From Pararhizobium sp. A13 (GTDB lineage: Bacteria; Pseudomonadota; Alphaproteobacteria; Rhizobiales; Rhizobiaceae): 64,000 nt of DNA. Position numbers and translations under genes: made by a program. This document shows, one piece after another, positions 9,429 to 18,691 of the stretch (position 1 is its first letter; the number at the start of each line of letters is the position of its first letter). The notes beneath the pieces are model-generated. The model saw only the letters and a list, made by a program, of their open reading frames with translations. It did not search any database and was not told the origin of the DNA. The stretch spans positions 372,001 through 436,000 of the forward strand of contig NZ_CP149511.1 in NCBI RefSeq assembly GCF_040126305.1, written 5' to 3'.

Positions 9429-9716
9429 GTGGGGCTTGTCTGGGCGCAATACGCTCTCGACGATCGCGACAACATCTTCAGTTACACCGAAACAGAGAAT
9501 CCGAGGGCTGCCGTTCACGTCGACGAGGAGATTGTCCGCGCGGCACGTCGTCGCCTCAACTTTCCCGAAAGCGGACTGGCCGGATTGCCGGAACACGTGC
9601 TCGGTATCCTCCGAACACCCAATATTGCCGCCTATGCGGTGATGACTGATTGGATTCGCGTTATACGTGTTTTGCATGACGCCCAGACATGGCCCGTCGA
9701 GATCGAAGGCGAGTAG
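9429..9716 (+). pseudogene. ParE/RelE-family toxin relic with a garbled central segment
   Basis: From a GTG at 9429 the 95-residue frame has the ParE/RelE plasmid-stabilisation fold: VWAQYALDDRDNIFSYTE, then ENPRAAVHVDEEIVRAARR, and near the end IAAYAVMTDWIRVIRVLHDAQTWP. Between them the conserved RIAGTR block is present only in the +1 frame (around 9583-9600). The sequence thus left and re-entered frame through two small deletions that add up to a multiple of three. The result is an intact frame lacking the conserved core residues. No complete antitoxin precedes it, though the frame before 9429 (DVEDVDAEMHFRDRRA) may be its residue. It is probably inactive. Confidence 0.55.
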
Positions 9717-10223
9717 TCTTACGACTGACAGCACCGCCCATTACCTGCCATAGCCCTCGAAGAACGCAGTCATTTCTTCGGCATAAGCGGTCGGCTCATT
9801 TGGGCATACTGAATCGGCAGGAAACCACAAGGAGGTGGGGTTTCGCCGCTTCGCGGGAATGTTTCGGAGGCTCAGGAACTCTTGTGTTCGCCGTCAACGA
9901 GTTTCTACGCGGCTCCAGCAACGCCTCAACATAACACAGCTACCCAAAAGGCGTACTGCGCTGCAGTAATTCGGCAACCGTACATTCTTCGTTCCACGAT
10001 GGTTCACGAGGCTTATTAGCAGGTCCTTAGTGACCTCGTCACCTTGGCTCTACTTTCTTACATCGCGGTGCTGTTTGGTAACGCTAGAAGACCCAAACCG
10101 CATGTGACCTTGCCTCCGCTTTATCCAGTTTTGAACTCGCTCCAGCGGTTTTTGGTTGCTGTATTTGGGGCGTTAGCGGCGGGTTGTGGTCACAATCCCG
10201 TAGGATTCTTGTCAGTTCTGGTG
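9717..10223. other. Gap without a supported gene
   Basis: About 500 bases between the toxin relic and the end of the S10 peptidase gene. I see no RNA gene or recognisable protein. A short minus-strand frame ending near 9747 (AYAEEMTAFFEGYGR) looks protein-like but could not be assigned to a family. Confidence 0.5.
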
Positions 10224-11723
10224 CTATTGATAGAAACCATGGACATCCCGCGAGAATTCAGCCCGTGATGCCGGCGCGGTGTAAAACATATGTCCGCCCC
10301 GATAGAGCTTAAGCTCCACTCGGGTCGCGCCAAGATCCGGCGGTAGATGGTCGAGAACGTACTTGCTAAAACCGTAGGGTGTCAGCGCGTCGCTATATCC
10401 ATGCGCCACCATCACCCGAAACTGGGGAATTACCGATAGGAGGTCGCGGATATCGGACACTGCGGTAGCTGTCATGCGGTTGTCGGCCCCCCGATCACCT
10501 TTCCATTCCCAGCGGCGGTTCACATCCTCGTTCAGCAGGGTGTAGGTCATATCGGTTCTGAAGGCGAGTTCATCACGGGCGTAAGCGGCAAAGGCAGCTC
10601 CGTAGGCCCGCGTATAGCCATCGAGCACCGGATCTTCGTTCTGGTCGGCGGCCGCTTCGGGATAGGCATCGACCACCGAATGTGCCGCGTCGTAGGGACT
10701 GACAACCCGGCGAGCTCCCGCCGATTTCTTCTTGTAGGTGTCGCCGATGAAGCCGCGTGTTTGCCGGATTGCCTCCTGCGGGATACCCGTGAGCGCCGAC
10801 ACGCGAGAGTAGAGCAGTTCCGCTGAAGCCCCTTGGGGAGAAGGACCTGCGAGCGAGGCAAGATAGTCGGTCATGGCAAAACGTTCGGCCTCCATCACGA
10901 GGTTCTGATCGAACTTATTTTTCCTCTCAAGCTCTGCAGCGGCAAGCGATGGCAAGCGCAGGGCAGCGGTGAGTGGATCGTCGCTAGCGCTCCACAGAAA
11001 CCGGCCCTCGATCATCGGTGAGACCATGACGATGCCTGAAACAATTATTCCCTGGATATCTTTAAGGGCCGAAGCGACCTTCACGGCGCGAAATCCGCCG
11101 TAACTTTCGCCAACGAGATATTTCGGAGAAGGCACGCGTCCGTTCTTCTGCGCGTAGAGGGCGATGACCTTGGCGAGGCTCTCGGCGTCCTGACGAACCC
11201 CGTAGAAGCTTGTGGCAATATCGTTGCTGGCCGCACGGCTCCAGCCGGTCCCTACCGGATCGATCAGGACGAGATCGGTGAATGTCAGCCAGCTATCCGG
11301 ATTGTCGTTGAGAGATGGCCGAGTGCCATCGTCCTGACGTTCCCCGAACTCAAGCGCGCGCGGACCGACCAGGCCGAGATGAAGATAGGCCGAAGCAGCG
11401 CCCGGCCCTCCGTTGAACACGAAGGTGAGCGGTCGGTCGATAGGGCGATCCTTCGCGACGTAGGCGGTATAGTAGATTATGGCGGAGCGTTCACCGTTCT
11501 GCCCTAACACGTCGAGAGTGCCTGCTGTCGCCGTATAAGGCAGCGTTTCGGTGCTGAGCTTCAGGCTATGCTGAGTGACGGAGTCCGGCGGAATGAGGCT
11601 GAAAATTCCGCCCGGTGCGCTTTGCTCCGGCGACGGACGATCGTCCGGCTCCTGTGCCGACACTGACGTGACGAGAAGCGCGAACAACAGCGCGACGATT
11701 TGGGTAATATGAAACACACGCAA
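10224..11723 (-). CDS. Secreted S10-family serine carboxypeptidase-like protein
   Basis: The protein has the S10 alpha/beta-hydrolase fold: an FNGGPGAAS oxyanion region, the nucleophile motif GESYGG, a catalytic Asp in SDALTPYG and a catalytic His in YRGGHMFY near the C-terminus. A signal peptide is clear (LRVFHITQIVALLFALLVTS, then SAQ), so it acts in the periplasm or outside. The frame runs open to 11930, but the signal peptide and a GGAGGAG ribosome site at 11731-11737 place the start at a TTG (11723), giving 499 residues; a GTG two codons later is the alternative. It removes C-terminal residues from peptides. It stands alone. Confidence 0.85.
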   Translation of the reverse strand: MRVFHITQIVALLFALLVTSVSAQEPDDRPSPEQSAPGGIFSLIPPDSVTQHSLKLSTETLPYTATAGTLDVLGQNGERSAIIYYTAYVAKDRPIDRPLTFVFNGGPGAASAYLHLGLVGPRALEFGERQDDGTRPSLNDNPDSWLTFTDLVLIDPVGTGWSRAASNDIATSFYGVRQDAESLAKVIALYAQKNGRVPSPKYLVGESYGGFRAVKVASALKDIQGIIVSGIVMVSPMIEGRFLWSASDDPLTAALRLPSLAAAELERKNKFDQNLVMEAERFAMTDYLASLAGPSPQGASAELLYSRVSALTGIPQEAIRQTRGFIGDTYKKKSAGARRVVSPYDAAHSVVDAYPEAAADQNEDPVLDGYTRAYGAAFAAYARDELAFRTDMTYTLLNEDVNRRWEWKGDRGADNRMTATAVSDIRDLLSVIPQFRVMVAHGYSDALTPYGFSKYVLDHLPPDLGATRVELKLYRGGHMFYTAPASRAEFSRDVHGFYQ

Positions 11724-12206
11724 GATCCAGCTCCTCCATGGTCGCGCCGTGCAGAGGACTGTAATGCGGGCGGCGCCGTCCGGAGAACTCAACTCATGTT
11801 GATCAGCAAAAAGCCCGCCGCGTCTGGCAGAGCAAATGGCGTGCTGTGGTCCGGGCAAGCGACGAGGCGGTGCTCGATTGTGGGACCGAATTCCTTTTCC
11901 GGCAAGGATTCCGGCCGGCCGAGATGTCACGCCCTCGAGGCAATACTATGTTCCGCCAGTCTCGCCCCAAAAGCCAGCAACCTTCCTCACAGTTTCTATG
12001 CCGACAGAGTTATTCCGGCGCGCCGACCTATCGCAACGCGCGTTCTAACCCATGACCGCGCCGTACATCCTCTCCGCCTTGGCGATCATATCTGGGGGTC
12101 TAGCGCTCTACCGGCCGACCTTCTCACCGTCCAATTGCGATGAAAAAAACTTAAGGATTCGCCGATGTAGGCGCATACTGTCTAGTCGCCAGCCGGAGGA
12201 ACCAAC
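11724..12206. other. Gap without a supported gene
   Basis: The stretch between the S10 peptidase start and a broken small gene shows no recognisable coding sequence. Overlapping open frames here have no ribosome sites or family features. Confidence 0.5.
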
Positions 12207-12424
12207 ATGCAGCCGATCAAAGCCCCGAAGCACGATGGCGACTACGACTACCGATTCCTCGATTGTCAGGAAGCGATTGAGAATAAGTTTCAACAGGTCA
12301 TGGAAGAAGCAATCCGCGCCGGATGAACGCTTGAAGAGGCGGCGGCGCACTTGTCGAAGTTGCCGATTTGCTGAGGGAGCTGGCGATCGAAAATAAAAAG
12401 GCGAACGACGATACTGCGAACTGA
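12207..12424 (+). pseudogene. Broken small rhizobial-type protein (nonsense plus frameshift)
   Basis: A good ribosome site (GGAGGA) precedes ATG 12207, which starts MQPIKAPKHDGDYDYRFLDC. The frame ends after 39 codons at TGA 12324-12326, where relatives that I recall continue with a tryptophan in AGWTLEEAAA; one base change (TGG to TGA) explains this. After the stop the frame resumes TLEEAAA, then shifts near 12347 into ALVEVADLLRELAIENKK and ends at 12422-12424. Relatives are small soluble proteins of about 75 residues of unknown function in rhizobia. It is either a recent pseudogene or a 39-residue product. Confidence 0.6.
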
Positions 12425-12511
12425 ATCGCTCTAGACTCTCTCCCCTTGATCTTTGTCGCCTATTTCGTTTTGCGCTAGTTTCTTCCAATTCGTTCGAACC
12501 GAAGGTACGTC

Positions 12512-12781
12512 ATGACTCTCTCATTTCCCAATAGTGCCCGCAGTTATGACGAAACCCACAGGCGCGTTCGCTTTACCGGTTACGATGGAATGTTTGAGGT
12601 CAAATGTTTCGTGACCGTCGATGTTCTCGCCAGGGGATTGGCTCTGAGAACCCCGGCAGCAGAACGAGACTATCTCGAAGCCTTCGACAGGATGCGGGCA
12701 ATAATCCTGGACGCGGCGAAGCGCGCGTACAACTCCAATGCGCAAGCCACAGTTCTGTTGGATGTATCGAACTTCAGGTAA
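12512..12781 (+). CDS. DUF1488 family small protein
   Basis: The 89-residue protein starts MTLSFPNSARSYDETHRRVRF and continues with GYDGMFEVKCFV, the pattern of the DUF1488 family of small cytoplasmic proteins common in rhizobia and other proteobacteria. Their function is unknown. The ATG at 12512 gives the normal family N-terminus, and the length is normal. Two hairpins follow the gene (12790-12819 and 12904-12931), so it is probably a monocistronic unit. Its upstream neighbour is the broken small gene at 12207. Confidence 0.8.
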   Translation: MTLSFPNSARSYDETHRRVRFTGYDGMFEVKCFVTVDVLARGLALRTPAAERDYLEAFDRMRAIILDAAKRAYNSNAQATVLLDVSNFR

Positions 12782-12789
12782 ACCGTGAA

Positions 12790-12819
12790 CGACGCAACGC
12801 CGTGCGCGGCGTTGCGTCG
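12790..12819 (+). terminator. 13-bp perfect hairpin after the DUF1488 gene
   Basis: CGACGCAACGCCG (12790-12802) is exactly inverted at 12807-12819 around the loop TGCG. It begins nine bases after the stop codon. No T-run follows on either strand, so it may act as an mRNA-end stabiliser or a terminator that works through another factor. Confidence 0.6.
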
Positions 12820-12903
12820 CGAGCAAGAGGCCCGGCGTCAAAAGTTCGGCCACACTGTCGCCTGCACCAGACGCGCGCTGGCCGCAAAAGACAATCACAG
12901 CCC

Positions 12904-12931
12904 AGCCGCCACTTATCGAGGTGGCGGCTTT
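12904..12931 (+). terminator. Intrinsic terminator-like hairpin
   Basis: AGCCGCCAC (12904-12912) pairs exactly with GTGGCGGCT (12921-12929) around an 8-base loop and is followed by TT. It is a plausible second terminator for the DUF1488 transcript. Confidence 0.6.
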
Positions 12932-13514
12932 CGCCCTTGACGCAGTAGATGACGAGATGTTCTCAGGGATTAGTTAGCCGCGGAATACTCTACGCGCTTC
13001 CCTGCGTTCTGTGTTGTCGCGGATCGAACGGTTTTGAGTTTGCGGCGCTTCTCGCTGTAGTGGTGTAACTGCACGTCTTGGAGAAAAGTTCCTCGTCATC
13101 TCGAAAGGGGGGCGGCCGAAGTTTCTGCTCGGCCCAACACGTTCGACCTCAAAGCGTCAGATTTCGAAGTGCCAAGTTGGACAGAGATGAAGTCTGTGCC
13201 AGTCGCTCACGATACTCGTCGAAGCCAGGGGCCAAGTGGATCATGGGGACGGTCTCATCTCATAAATCCCCGCTCAAACGTGATGCAGCAACATCGGTCA
13301 ACTTTTCGTCAACGATCGCGCTTGTCCACTTTTCTCGCCAAGCACAGATTGTCTTCTGATCTTCCTCAAGGTTCGTCGCAAAAAGCTTCCGGATCGTTTG
13401 ATGAATTTCGCCGAGGATAGCGAAAAAGCCGCGAACGGCGACCGTGACAATCTAGGTTAGGAACGAAATTAGGAGCCGGTTCAGTCAACCGGCTCCGTCA
13501 ATACAATCAGCTAC
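12932..13514. other. Gap without a supported gene
   Basis: About 580 bases with short open frames only. None has a ribosome site, a recognisable motif or rhizobial coding composition. The sequence is less GC-rich than the flanking genes, which suggests decayed or non-coding DNA. Confidence 0.5.
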
Positions 13515-14402
13515 CTAGCTGAAGAAACTGGTTCCCCGGGCCGCGACGCGAATGTCGCGCCGGAAATCCGAAGGCGGCATGCCGGCAATCTGCCGGAAAG
13601 CCTTGTTGAAGGCACTCACCGAACCGAAGCCGCTATCCAGCGCCACCTGCAGAATGCTGTCGTTGCAATTTATCAGCATGGCTTGCGCCCGCGAAAGGCG
13701 CAGCAGGGTCAAGTACTTGATCATCGTCATACCCGTCGACTTGCGAAACAGGTTCATGGCGTATTTCGGATGCAATCCGGCTGCTGCGGCGATATCGACT
13801 GCATCGATCTCCTCGAGAAAGTTGGCAGCGATGAAATCGCACATGCGCTCGACGCCGGACGACGGCGAAACCGAGGAGTTCTCGGCCGTGCATGCCTTGC
13901 CGGACGAAACGATCGTGTAAGGCTCCATGAACATTCGCTCGACGCGCAGCAGCAGTTCTTCCACCGCATGCTGGGCCTTTATCTCGTCTCCGGAGTTAGC
14001 CCAGCTACGCCAGCGCGGAAAGTTACGGTCGTCGGCACAATCCGTCTTGGATGTAAGCATCGTAGCGCCGCCCATCAGCATTGCCGAGATTGCCGGCGGC
14101 AGCCGCATGCGGAAGAAATGCACCAGTGGCAGATGAGCGCCGGCATAGATGGAATCGTCGGAGGACTCGTCCATCCTGTGCGGCTGCCCGCCCCAGAACA
14201 GACATATCTGTCCGGCGCCGAGCCTGAGATCATGGTCGGCCATGCGATAGTGCACCGAGCCTTGCATCACGTAGTTTACTTCGATCTGCGCATGCCAATG
14301 CGCGCGCAGCATAGTCGGGGGATGGGCGTGGAAGAAATGCAACCGGGTTGGCATGCCCTCGATGCTGCGGGCACCCGGCTGGTTGATCGCTCGTTCGACC
14401 AT
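13515..14402 (-). CDS. AraC-family transcriptional regulator
   Basis: The 295-residue protein has an N-terminal cupin-type sensor domain (HWHAQIEVNYVMQGSVHYRM, with the histidines of sugar-binding AraC proteins) and a C-terminal pair of helix-turn-helix motifs (IAAAAGLHPKYAMNLFRK, and ILQVALDSGFGSVSAFNKAF). The frame is open back to a TTG at 14510, but the ATG at 14402 follows GGCGGAAAG and fits the family N-terminus, so it is preferred. It is divergent from the fused oxidoreductase gene at 14807 and probably activates it, with a carbohydrate or polyol as effector; that link is inference from position. Confidence 0.85.
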   Translation of the reverse strand: MVERAINQPGARSIEGMPTRLHFFHAHPPTMLRAHWHAQIEVNYVMQGSVHYRMADHDLRLGAGQICLFWGGQPHRMDESSDDSIYAGAHLPLVHFFRMRLPPAISAMLMGGATMLTSKTDCADDRNFPRWRSWANSGDEIKAQHAVEELLLRVERMFMEPYTIVSSGKACTAENSSVSPSSGVERMCDFIAANFLEEIDAVDIAAAAGLHPKYAMNLFRKSTGMTMIKYLTLLRLSRAQAMLINCNDSILQVALDSGFGSVSAFNKAFRQIAGMPPSDFRRDIRVAARGTSFFS

Positions 14403-14806
14403 CTTACTTTCCGCCAAATCCACATTCCCTTTGTACGAGACAGATTTTCGCCCGGTGATAATGTGCCCATGTTCGCTGAAGGACGACAATTGAAAAAGGG
14501 AGGTTTTCAATGTGCTTCAAGTGTTTCCGGCACGTCTCGATCTCCAGGGCGATCCCACCAACCAGTTCCCCGCGTCGCCGACAAAGGCCTTCCGGCACGC
14601 AGTGGCCGAGGCGAAGCCGACCTTTCCGTCCGCGTGGCTGTCGCGGAGCACCTCTATGTCTATGCCACCTTATCCGGTGAACCGCTGATCATCGGGAGGC
14701 CGGAATCGCGCCTGTCGGGCTCTTCGACAGACGCTGTTTCCCGTTCGATGCTGAAGGCACGCGGCTGCGCTGATCAATCCCCAGGACTGACCGAAAAGGA
14801 TATTCC
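14403..14806. other. Regulatory region between AraC and the fused oxidoreductase gene
   Basis: About 400 bases between divergent genes. I found no convincing small gene. It should hold the promoters and AraC sites, but no direct repeat pair could be fixed by eye. Confidence 0.4.
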
Positions 14807-16810
14807 ATGAGCTCAGAACAACCTATCCGTTGGGGTATCATCGGCCCTGGCACCATCGCGCGGACATTCGCAGAAGGGATTGCCCATTCCGCGACGGGCC
14901 GCCTGGTGGCCATCGCCACCCGCAATCCGGACAAGCCCCACCTCGGCGAGGACTTTCCGGGCGCGCGCATCGTGAAGGGTTACGACACGCTTGTCGCGGA
15001 TCCGGGGATCGACGCGGTTTACATCGCCACGCCGCACACCAGCCATGCCGAATGGGCGATCAAAACGGTACGCGCCGGCAAGCATGTGCTGGTCGAAAAG
15101 CCGATGGCGCTTTCAGCGTTCGATGCGCAATCGATCTTCCACGAGGCGACAAAGGCCGGTGTCTTCGCCGGCGAAGCCTATATGTACAGGTTCCATCCGC
15201 AGACGGCCCGTCTCGTCGAACTGGTGCGGGACGGGACGATCGGCGAAGTGCGGATTATACGCTCGAGTTTCGGCTTCGACATGGGCGGTTATCGCCCTGA
15301 GCACCGTCTCTTTGCCAATGATCTCGCCGGCGGCGGCATTCTCGATGTCGGCGGCTACCCGGTCTCGATGGTGTGCATGCTCGCCGGTGCCGCCGAGAAC
15401 AAGCCTTTCCTCGAACCGCTGACGGTGTCCGGCGCTGCCCGTCTGGGGCCGTCCGGCGTCGACGAGTGGGCGTCGGCGGTCCTCAAGTTCCCCAACGACA
15501 TCGTCGCGGAGGTGTCCTGCTCGATCATGGCACAGCAGGACAACGTGCTGCGCATCATCGGTTCGAAAGGCCGCATCGAGGTGAAGGACTTCTGGTTCGC
15601 CTCGGGCAAGCACGGCGGGGTAGGTCGCATCGACATCATCAGGAGCGATGGACAGCAGGCAATCGAAGTCGAGGAGAAGCGCTATCTCTACTCGTTCGAG
15701 GTCGATGCGGTGGGCGAGGCGATCCGTGCTGGCCGCACCCGGTTCACCTTCCCCGGCATGAGCGCTGAAGATACGTGCGCCAATCTGCGCGTTCTCGATC
15801 GGTGGCGCGCATCCGTTGGTCTCGAGTACGGGATCGAGACGGCCGCCAGGCGGACCGCCAACATAGCGGGCGCGGCAGTCGTCTCGGGCAAGAACGTCCC
15901 CAAACGGCAGATCCCCGGCGTGGCCAAGCCAGCCTCCACGGTTGCGCTCGGCTTCGAGTTCTTCCCGAGTTTCGCCTCTGCCTCGCTGACGCTCGATGCC
16001 TTCTACGAGGCGGGCGGAAACCTGTTCGACACCGCATTCGTCTACGGTGCCGGCAAGACCGAGAGCATTTTCGGCGATTGGTTTACGAGCCGCAAGGTCA
16101 ACCGTGAGGACATCGTCCTGATCGGCAAGGGTGCCCATTCGCCGCTCTGCTATCCGGACGTGATTGCTAAGCAATTGGATCAGTCGTTGGAGCGGCTGAA
16201 GACGGATTATGTTGATGTCTACTTCATGCATCGCGACAATCCGGACATCCCGGTCGGCGAATTCGTCGATGCCATGGACGCAGAGGTCCGGCGTGGGCGC
16301 ATCCGGGGTATTTTCGGTGGGTCCAACTGGACGCGCGAACGCATGGACGAGGCCACCGTCTACGCCGAGAAAAACGGCAAGGCGGCCCCGGCGGCCCTTT
16401 CCAACAACTTCTCGTTGGCGCAGATGCTCGATCCCATCTGGCCCGGCTGTGTCGCGGCGTCAGACGACGGCTGGAAAGTCTGGCTGAAGAAGCGGCAGAT
16501 TCCCAACTTCGCCTGGTCGAGCCAAGGGAGGGGCTTTTTCACCGACAGGGCAGGGCGCGACAAGCATGACGACGAGGAAATCGTCCGGGTCTGGTATTCC
16601 GACCGCAATTTCGAACGCCGCGACCGCGCAATCGAACTCGCAAAGAAGCACGGCTGTAGCCCGATCCACATCGCCCTCGCCTATGTCATCGCCCAACCGT
16701 TCCCGATCATCCCGCTCATCGGTCCGCGGACTGTGGCGGAAGTGGAAGACAGCCTCAAGGCCATACAGATCACGCTTACTCCGGAAGAGGTGCGTTGGCT
16801 GGAAGGCTGA
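14807..16810 (+). CDS. Fused Gfo/Idh/MocA oxidoreductase - aldo/keto reductase
   Basis: One 667-residue frame carries two enzymes. Residues 1-340 are a Gfo/Idh/MocA dehydrogenase: a Rossmann start (IRWGIIGPGTIART), AGKHVLVEKPMALS with the family EKP motif, and the C-terminal alpha/beta domain ending FPGMSAEDTCANL. After a linker (about 345-375), residues 376-667 form an aldo/keto reductase with NLFDTAFVYGAG (catalytic Asp and Tyr), VLIGKG (Lys) and VYFMHRDN (His), and a C-terminal cofactor loop IPLIGPRT. The pair suggests successive redox steps on one sugar or inositol-like substrate. It follows a divergent AraC gene and stands opposite an MHS transporter. No frameshift is visible; the fusion is real in this sequence. 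Confidence 0.9.
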   Translation: MSSEQPIRWGIIGPGTIARTFAEGIAHSATGRLVAIATRNPDKPHLGEDFPGARIVKGYDTLVADPGIDAVYIATPHTSHAEWAIKTVRAGKHVLVEKPMALSAFDAQSIFHEATKAGVFAGEAYMYRFHPQTARLVELVRDGTIGEVRIIRSSFGFDMGGYRPEHRLFANDLAGGGILDVGGYPVSMVCMLAGAAENKPFLEPLTVSGAARLGPSGVDEWASAVLKFPNDIVAEVSCSIMAQQDNVLRIIGSKGRIEVKDFWFASGKHGGVGRIDIIRSDGQQAIEVEEKRYLYSFEVDAVGEAIRAGRTRFTFPGMSAEDTCANLRVLDRWRASVGLEYGIETAARRTANIAGAAVVSGKNVPKRQIPGVAKPASTVALGFEFFPSFASASLTLDAFYEAGGNLFDTAFVYGAGKTESIFGDWFTSRKVNREDIVLIGKGAHSPLCYPDVIAKQLDQSLERLKTDYVDVYFMHRDNPDIPVGEFVDAMDAEVRRGRIRGIFGGSNWTRERMDEATVYAEKNGKAAPAALSNNFSLAQMLDPIWPGCVAASDDGWKVWLKKRQIPNFAWSSQGRGFFTDRAGRDKHDDEEIVRVWYSDRNFERRDRAIELAKKHGCSPIHIALAYVIAQPFPIIPLIGPRTVAEVEDSLKAIQITLTPEEVRWLEG

Positions 16811-17062
16811 TCGATTGGGCTGTGCTCTTTGCGCGCCCTTCGATTGCTGCCACCGCGCCCATAGCTATCGAGGCGTTTCAACCACTTCTGCTTGAAAGGG
16901 ATTGAATGTTGCAGCAGTCATCAAGGCGGGCGGCCCTGGCTTCTGCATCGCGACAGAGATGCCGAAATTCGCGCATGGGAGATGTTACGGCGTCGTAGCC
17001 CGCGTCTTCCACAACCCGATCGAAATGGCGGGCGCGAGCAGATCACGGGACATGACAACGCC

Positions 17063-18388
17063 TTAATACTGGTCGAGCGCCCGGGTAAGGCTCAGAGCCG
17101 CCAATGTGCAGATGGCGCCGGAAATCAGGTAGCCGCCGATGAAGACGATCCCGAAGCTGCTGGCAAGGCCGAGCGCCACCAGGGGCGCAAAACCTGCGCC
17201 CAGGAGCCAGGCGAGATCCGAGGTGAGTGCTGCGCCGGTATAGCGGTAGTATTGCGTGAAGCGCGACGAAACGGCGCCGGATGATTGGCCGAAGGTGAGG
17301 CCGAGAATGGCAAAGCCGATCAGGATATAGGCGTCCTGCCCCTTGCCCCCGGCATCGAGAAGGAACGGTGCCGAGAAGCTAAAGATCGCGATCAGGATCG
17401 CGCCGATCATCAGCTGGCTGCGGCGGCCGATTCTGTCGGCGATCACGCCGGAGAGCACGATGCCGATGGCGCCAACGGCCGCACCGGCAACCTGGACCCA
17501 CAGAAACTCCGCTGCCGACTGCCCGCCGTTGAGGATGACCCAGCTCAAGGGAAAGATAGTGACGAGGTGGAACATCGCGAAGCTCGCCAAGGGCACGAAG
17601 GCGCCGAGTACGACGTCGGTGCTGTGCTTGCTCAGCATCTCGAAGATCGGCCGGGCCTGCAACTCCTGGGCGTCCATAGCCGCGCCGAATTCCTTACTGG
17701 CGACGATGCGCAAGCGGGCGAAAAGCGCCACCACATTGATCGCGAAAGCAACGAAGAAGGGATAGCGCCAGCCCCACTCGAGGAAATCGGCCTCGGAGAG
17801 ACTATTGACGAAGTAGCCGAAGAGAATGCTCGCCAGCGCAAAGCCGATGGGCGCGCCGAGCTGGGGGATCATCGCATACCAGCCGCGACGGTTCGGCGGT
17901 GCGCTGAGGTTCAACAGGGATGCGAGGCCGTCCCATGCGCCGCCAAGCGCAAAACCTTGTCCCAGCCGGAAGAGCGCCAGAAGCGCCACGGCCCAGTATC
18001 CGATCGTCGCGTAGCCCGGCAGGAACGCGATTGATGCCGTCGAGCCGCCGAGGATCACCAGCGCGATCGTGAGTTTCGTCCCGCGTCCGTAGTTGCGATC
18101 GATCCACATGAAGACAAAGGAGCCGAGCGGACGGGCGAGAAAGGCAAGCGGAAACAGTGCGAAGGACATCAGCGTCGCGGCTACCGGATTGGGCGCGAAC
18201 GGGAAGATCAGCTTCGGGAAAACGAGAATGGAGCCGAGGCCGTAGACGAAGAAATCGAAGAATTCCGACGTTCGGCCGATTACCACGCCGATGGCAATGC
18301 TGCCCGGCGACAACGGCTTGTCGTCGTCATGAATGCGACGGGCATCCCGTTCAAGACCAGTGGATGTGGGGTTGACGACCGAACTCAT
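17063..18388 (-). CDS. MFS transporter of the metabolite:H+ symporter (MHS) type
   Basis: The 441-residue membrane protein has twelve predicted helices. The MHS/ShiA-like pattern includes SEFFDFFVYGLGSILVFPKL in helix 1 and RPLGSFVFMWIDRNYGRG between helices 2 and 3, the MFS signature loop with Asp and Arg. MHS proteins import organic acids, betaines or polyols with protons. The ATG at 18388 opens the normal hydrophilic N-terminus. It converges on the fused dehydrogenase/aldo-keto reductase gene with a 250-base gap, so the two may form one uptake and oxidation module under the AraC regulator; that is inference. The substrate is unknown. Confidence 0.85.
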   Translation of the reverse strand: MSSVVNPTSTGLERDARRIHDDDKPLSPGSIAIGVVIGRTSEFFDFFVYGLGSILVFPKLIFPFAPNPVAATLMSFALFPLAFLARPLGSFVFMWIDRNYGRGTKLTIALVILGGSTASIAFLPGYATIGYWAVALLALFRLGQGFALGGAWDGLASLLNLSAPPNRRGWYAMIPQLGAPIGFALASILFGYFVNSLSEADFLEWGWRYPFFVAFAINVVALFARLRIVASKEFGAAMDAQELQARPIFEMLSKHSTDVVLGAFVPLASFAMFHLVTIFPLSWVILNGGQSAAEFLWVQVAGAAVGAIGIVLSGVIADRIGRRSQLMIGAILIAIFSFSAPFLLDAGGKGQDAYILIGFAILGLTFGQSSGAVSSRFTQYYRYTGAALTSDLAWLLGAGFAPLVALGLASSFGIVFIGGYLISGAICTLAALSLTRALDQY

Positions 18389-18691
18389 GAACTTCTCCGA
18401 GCGATGTGCGCCATGTCCTTCGAGTGTTGCCTAATCGACGTCCAATATCAAGAATTAGGCGAAACGTTCGAAACCCGCGCGAGGTTGCAGACGTCGACAC
18501 CCATCGGCCTGCCCCAGCGGGAGAGCAGCGAAACCGATAACGCCTATTGCGCTAGTACAAATCTGTAGCGACGGACAGCCAAAAATCTCTATCGCACTGC
18601 GACAGAATGCTGCGCTGCGACGAAGCACCTCATTCCCAGTACGACCGCGGCTGTTTATTGCCGACTAAACAGAACGCAAGTTGAGCCCGAA
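18389..18691. other. Intergenic region upstream of cyoA
   Basis: About 300 bases between divergent MFS and cyoA genes. It should hold both promoters. I see no gene and no unambiguous operator. Confidence 0.4.

Noticed and set aside
15113..16231. Open frame of about 370 codons on the minus strand
   Set aside because: It is antisense to the fused oxidoreductase gene, whose two sets of catalytic motifs are intact.
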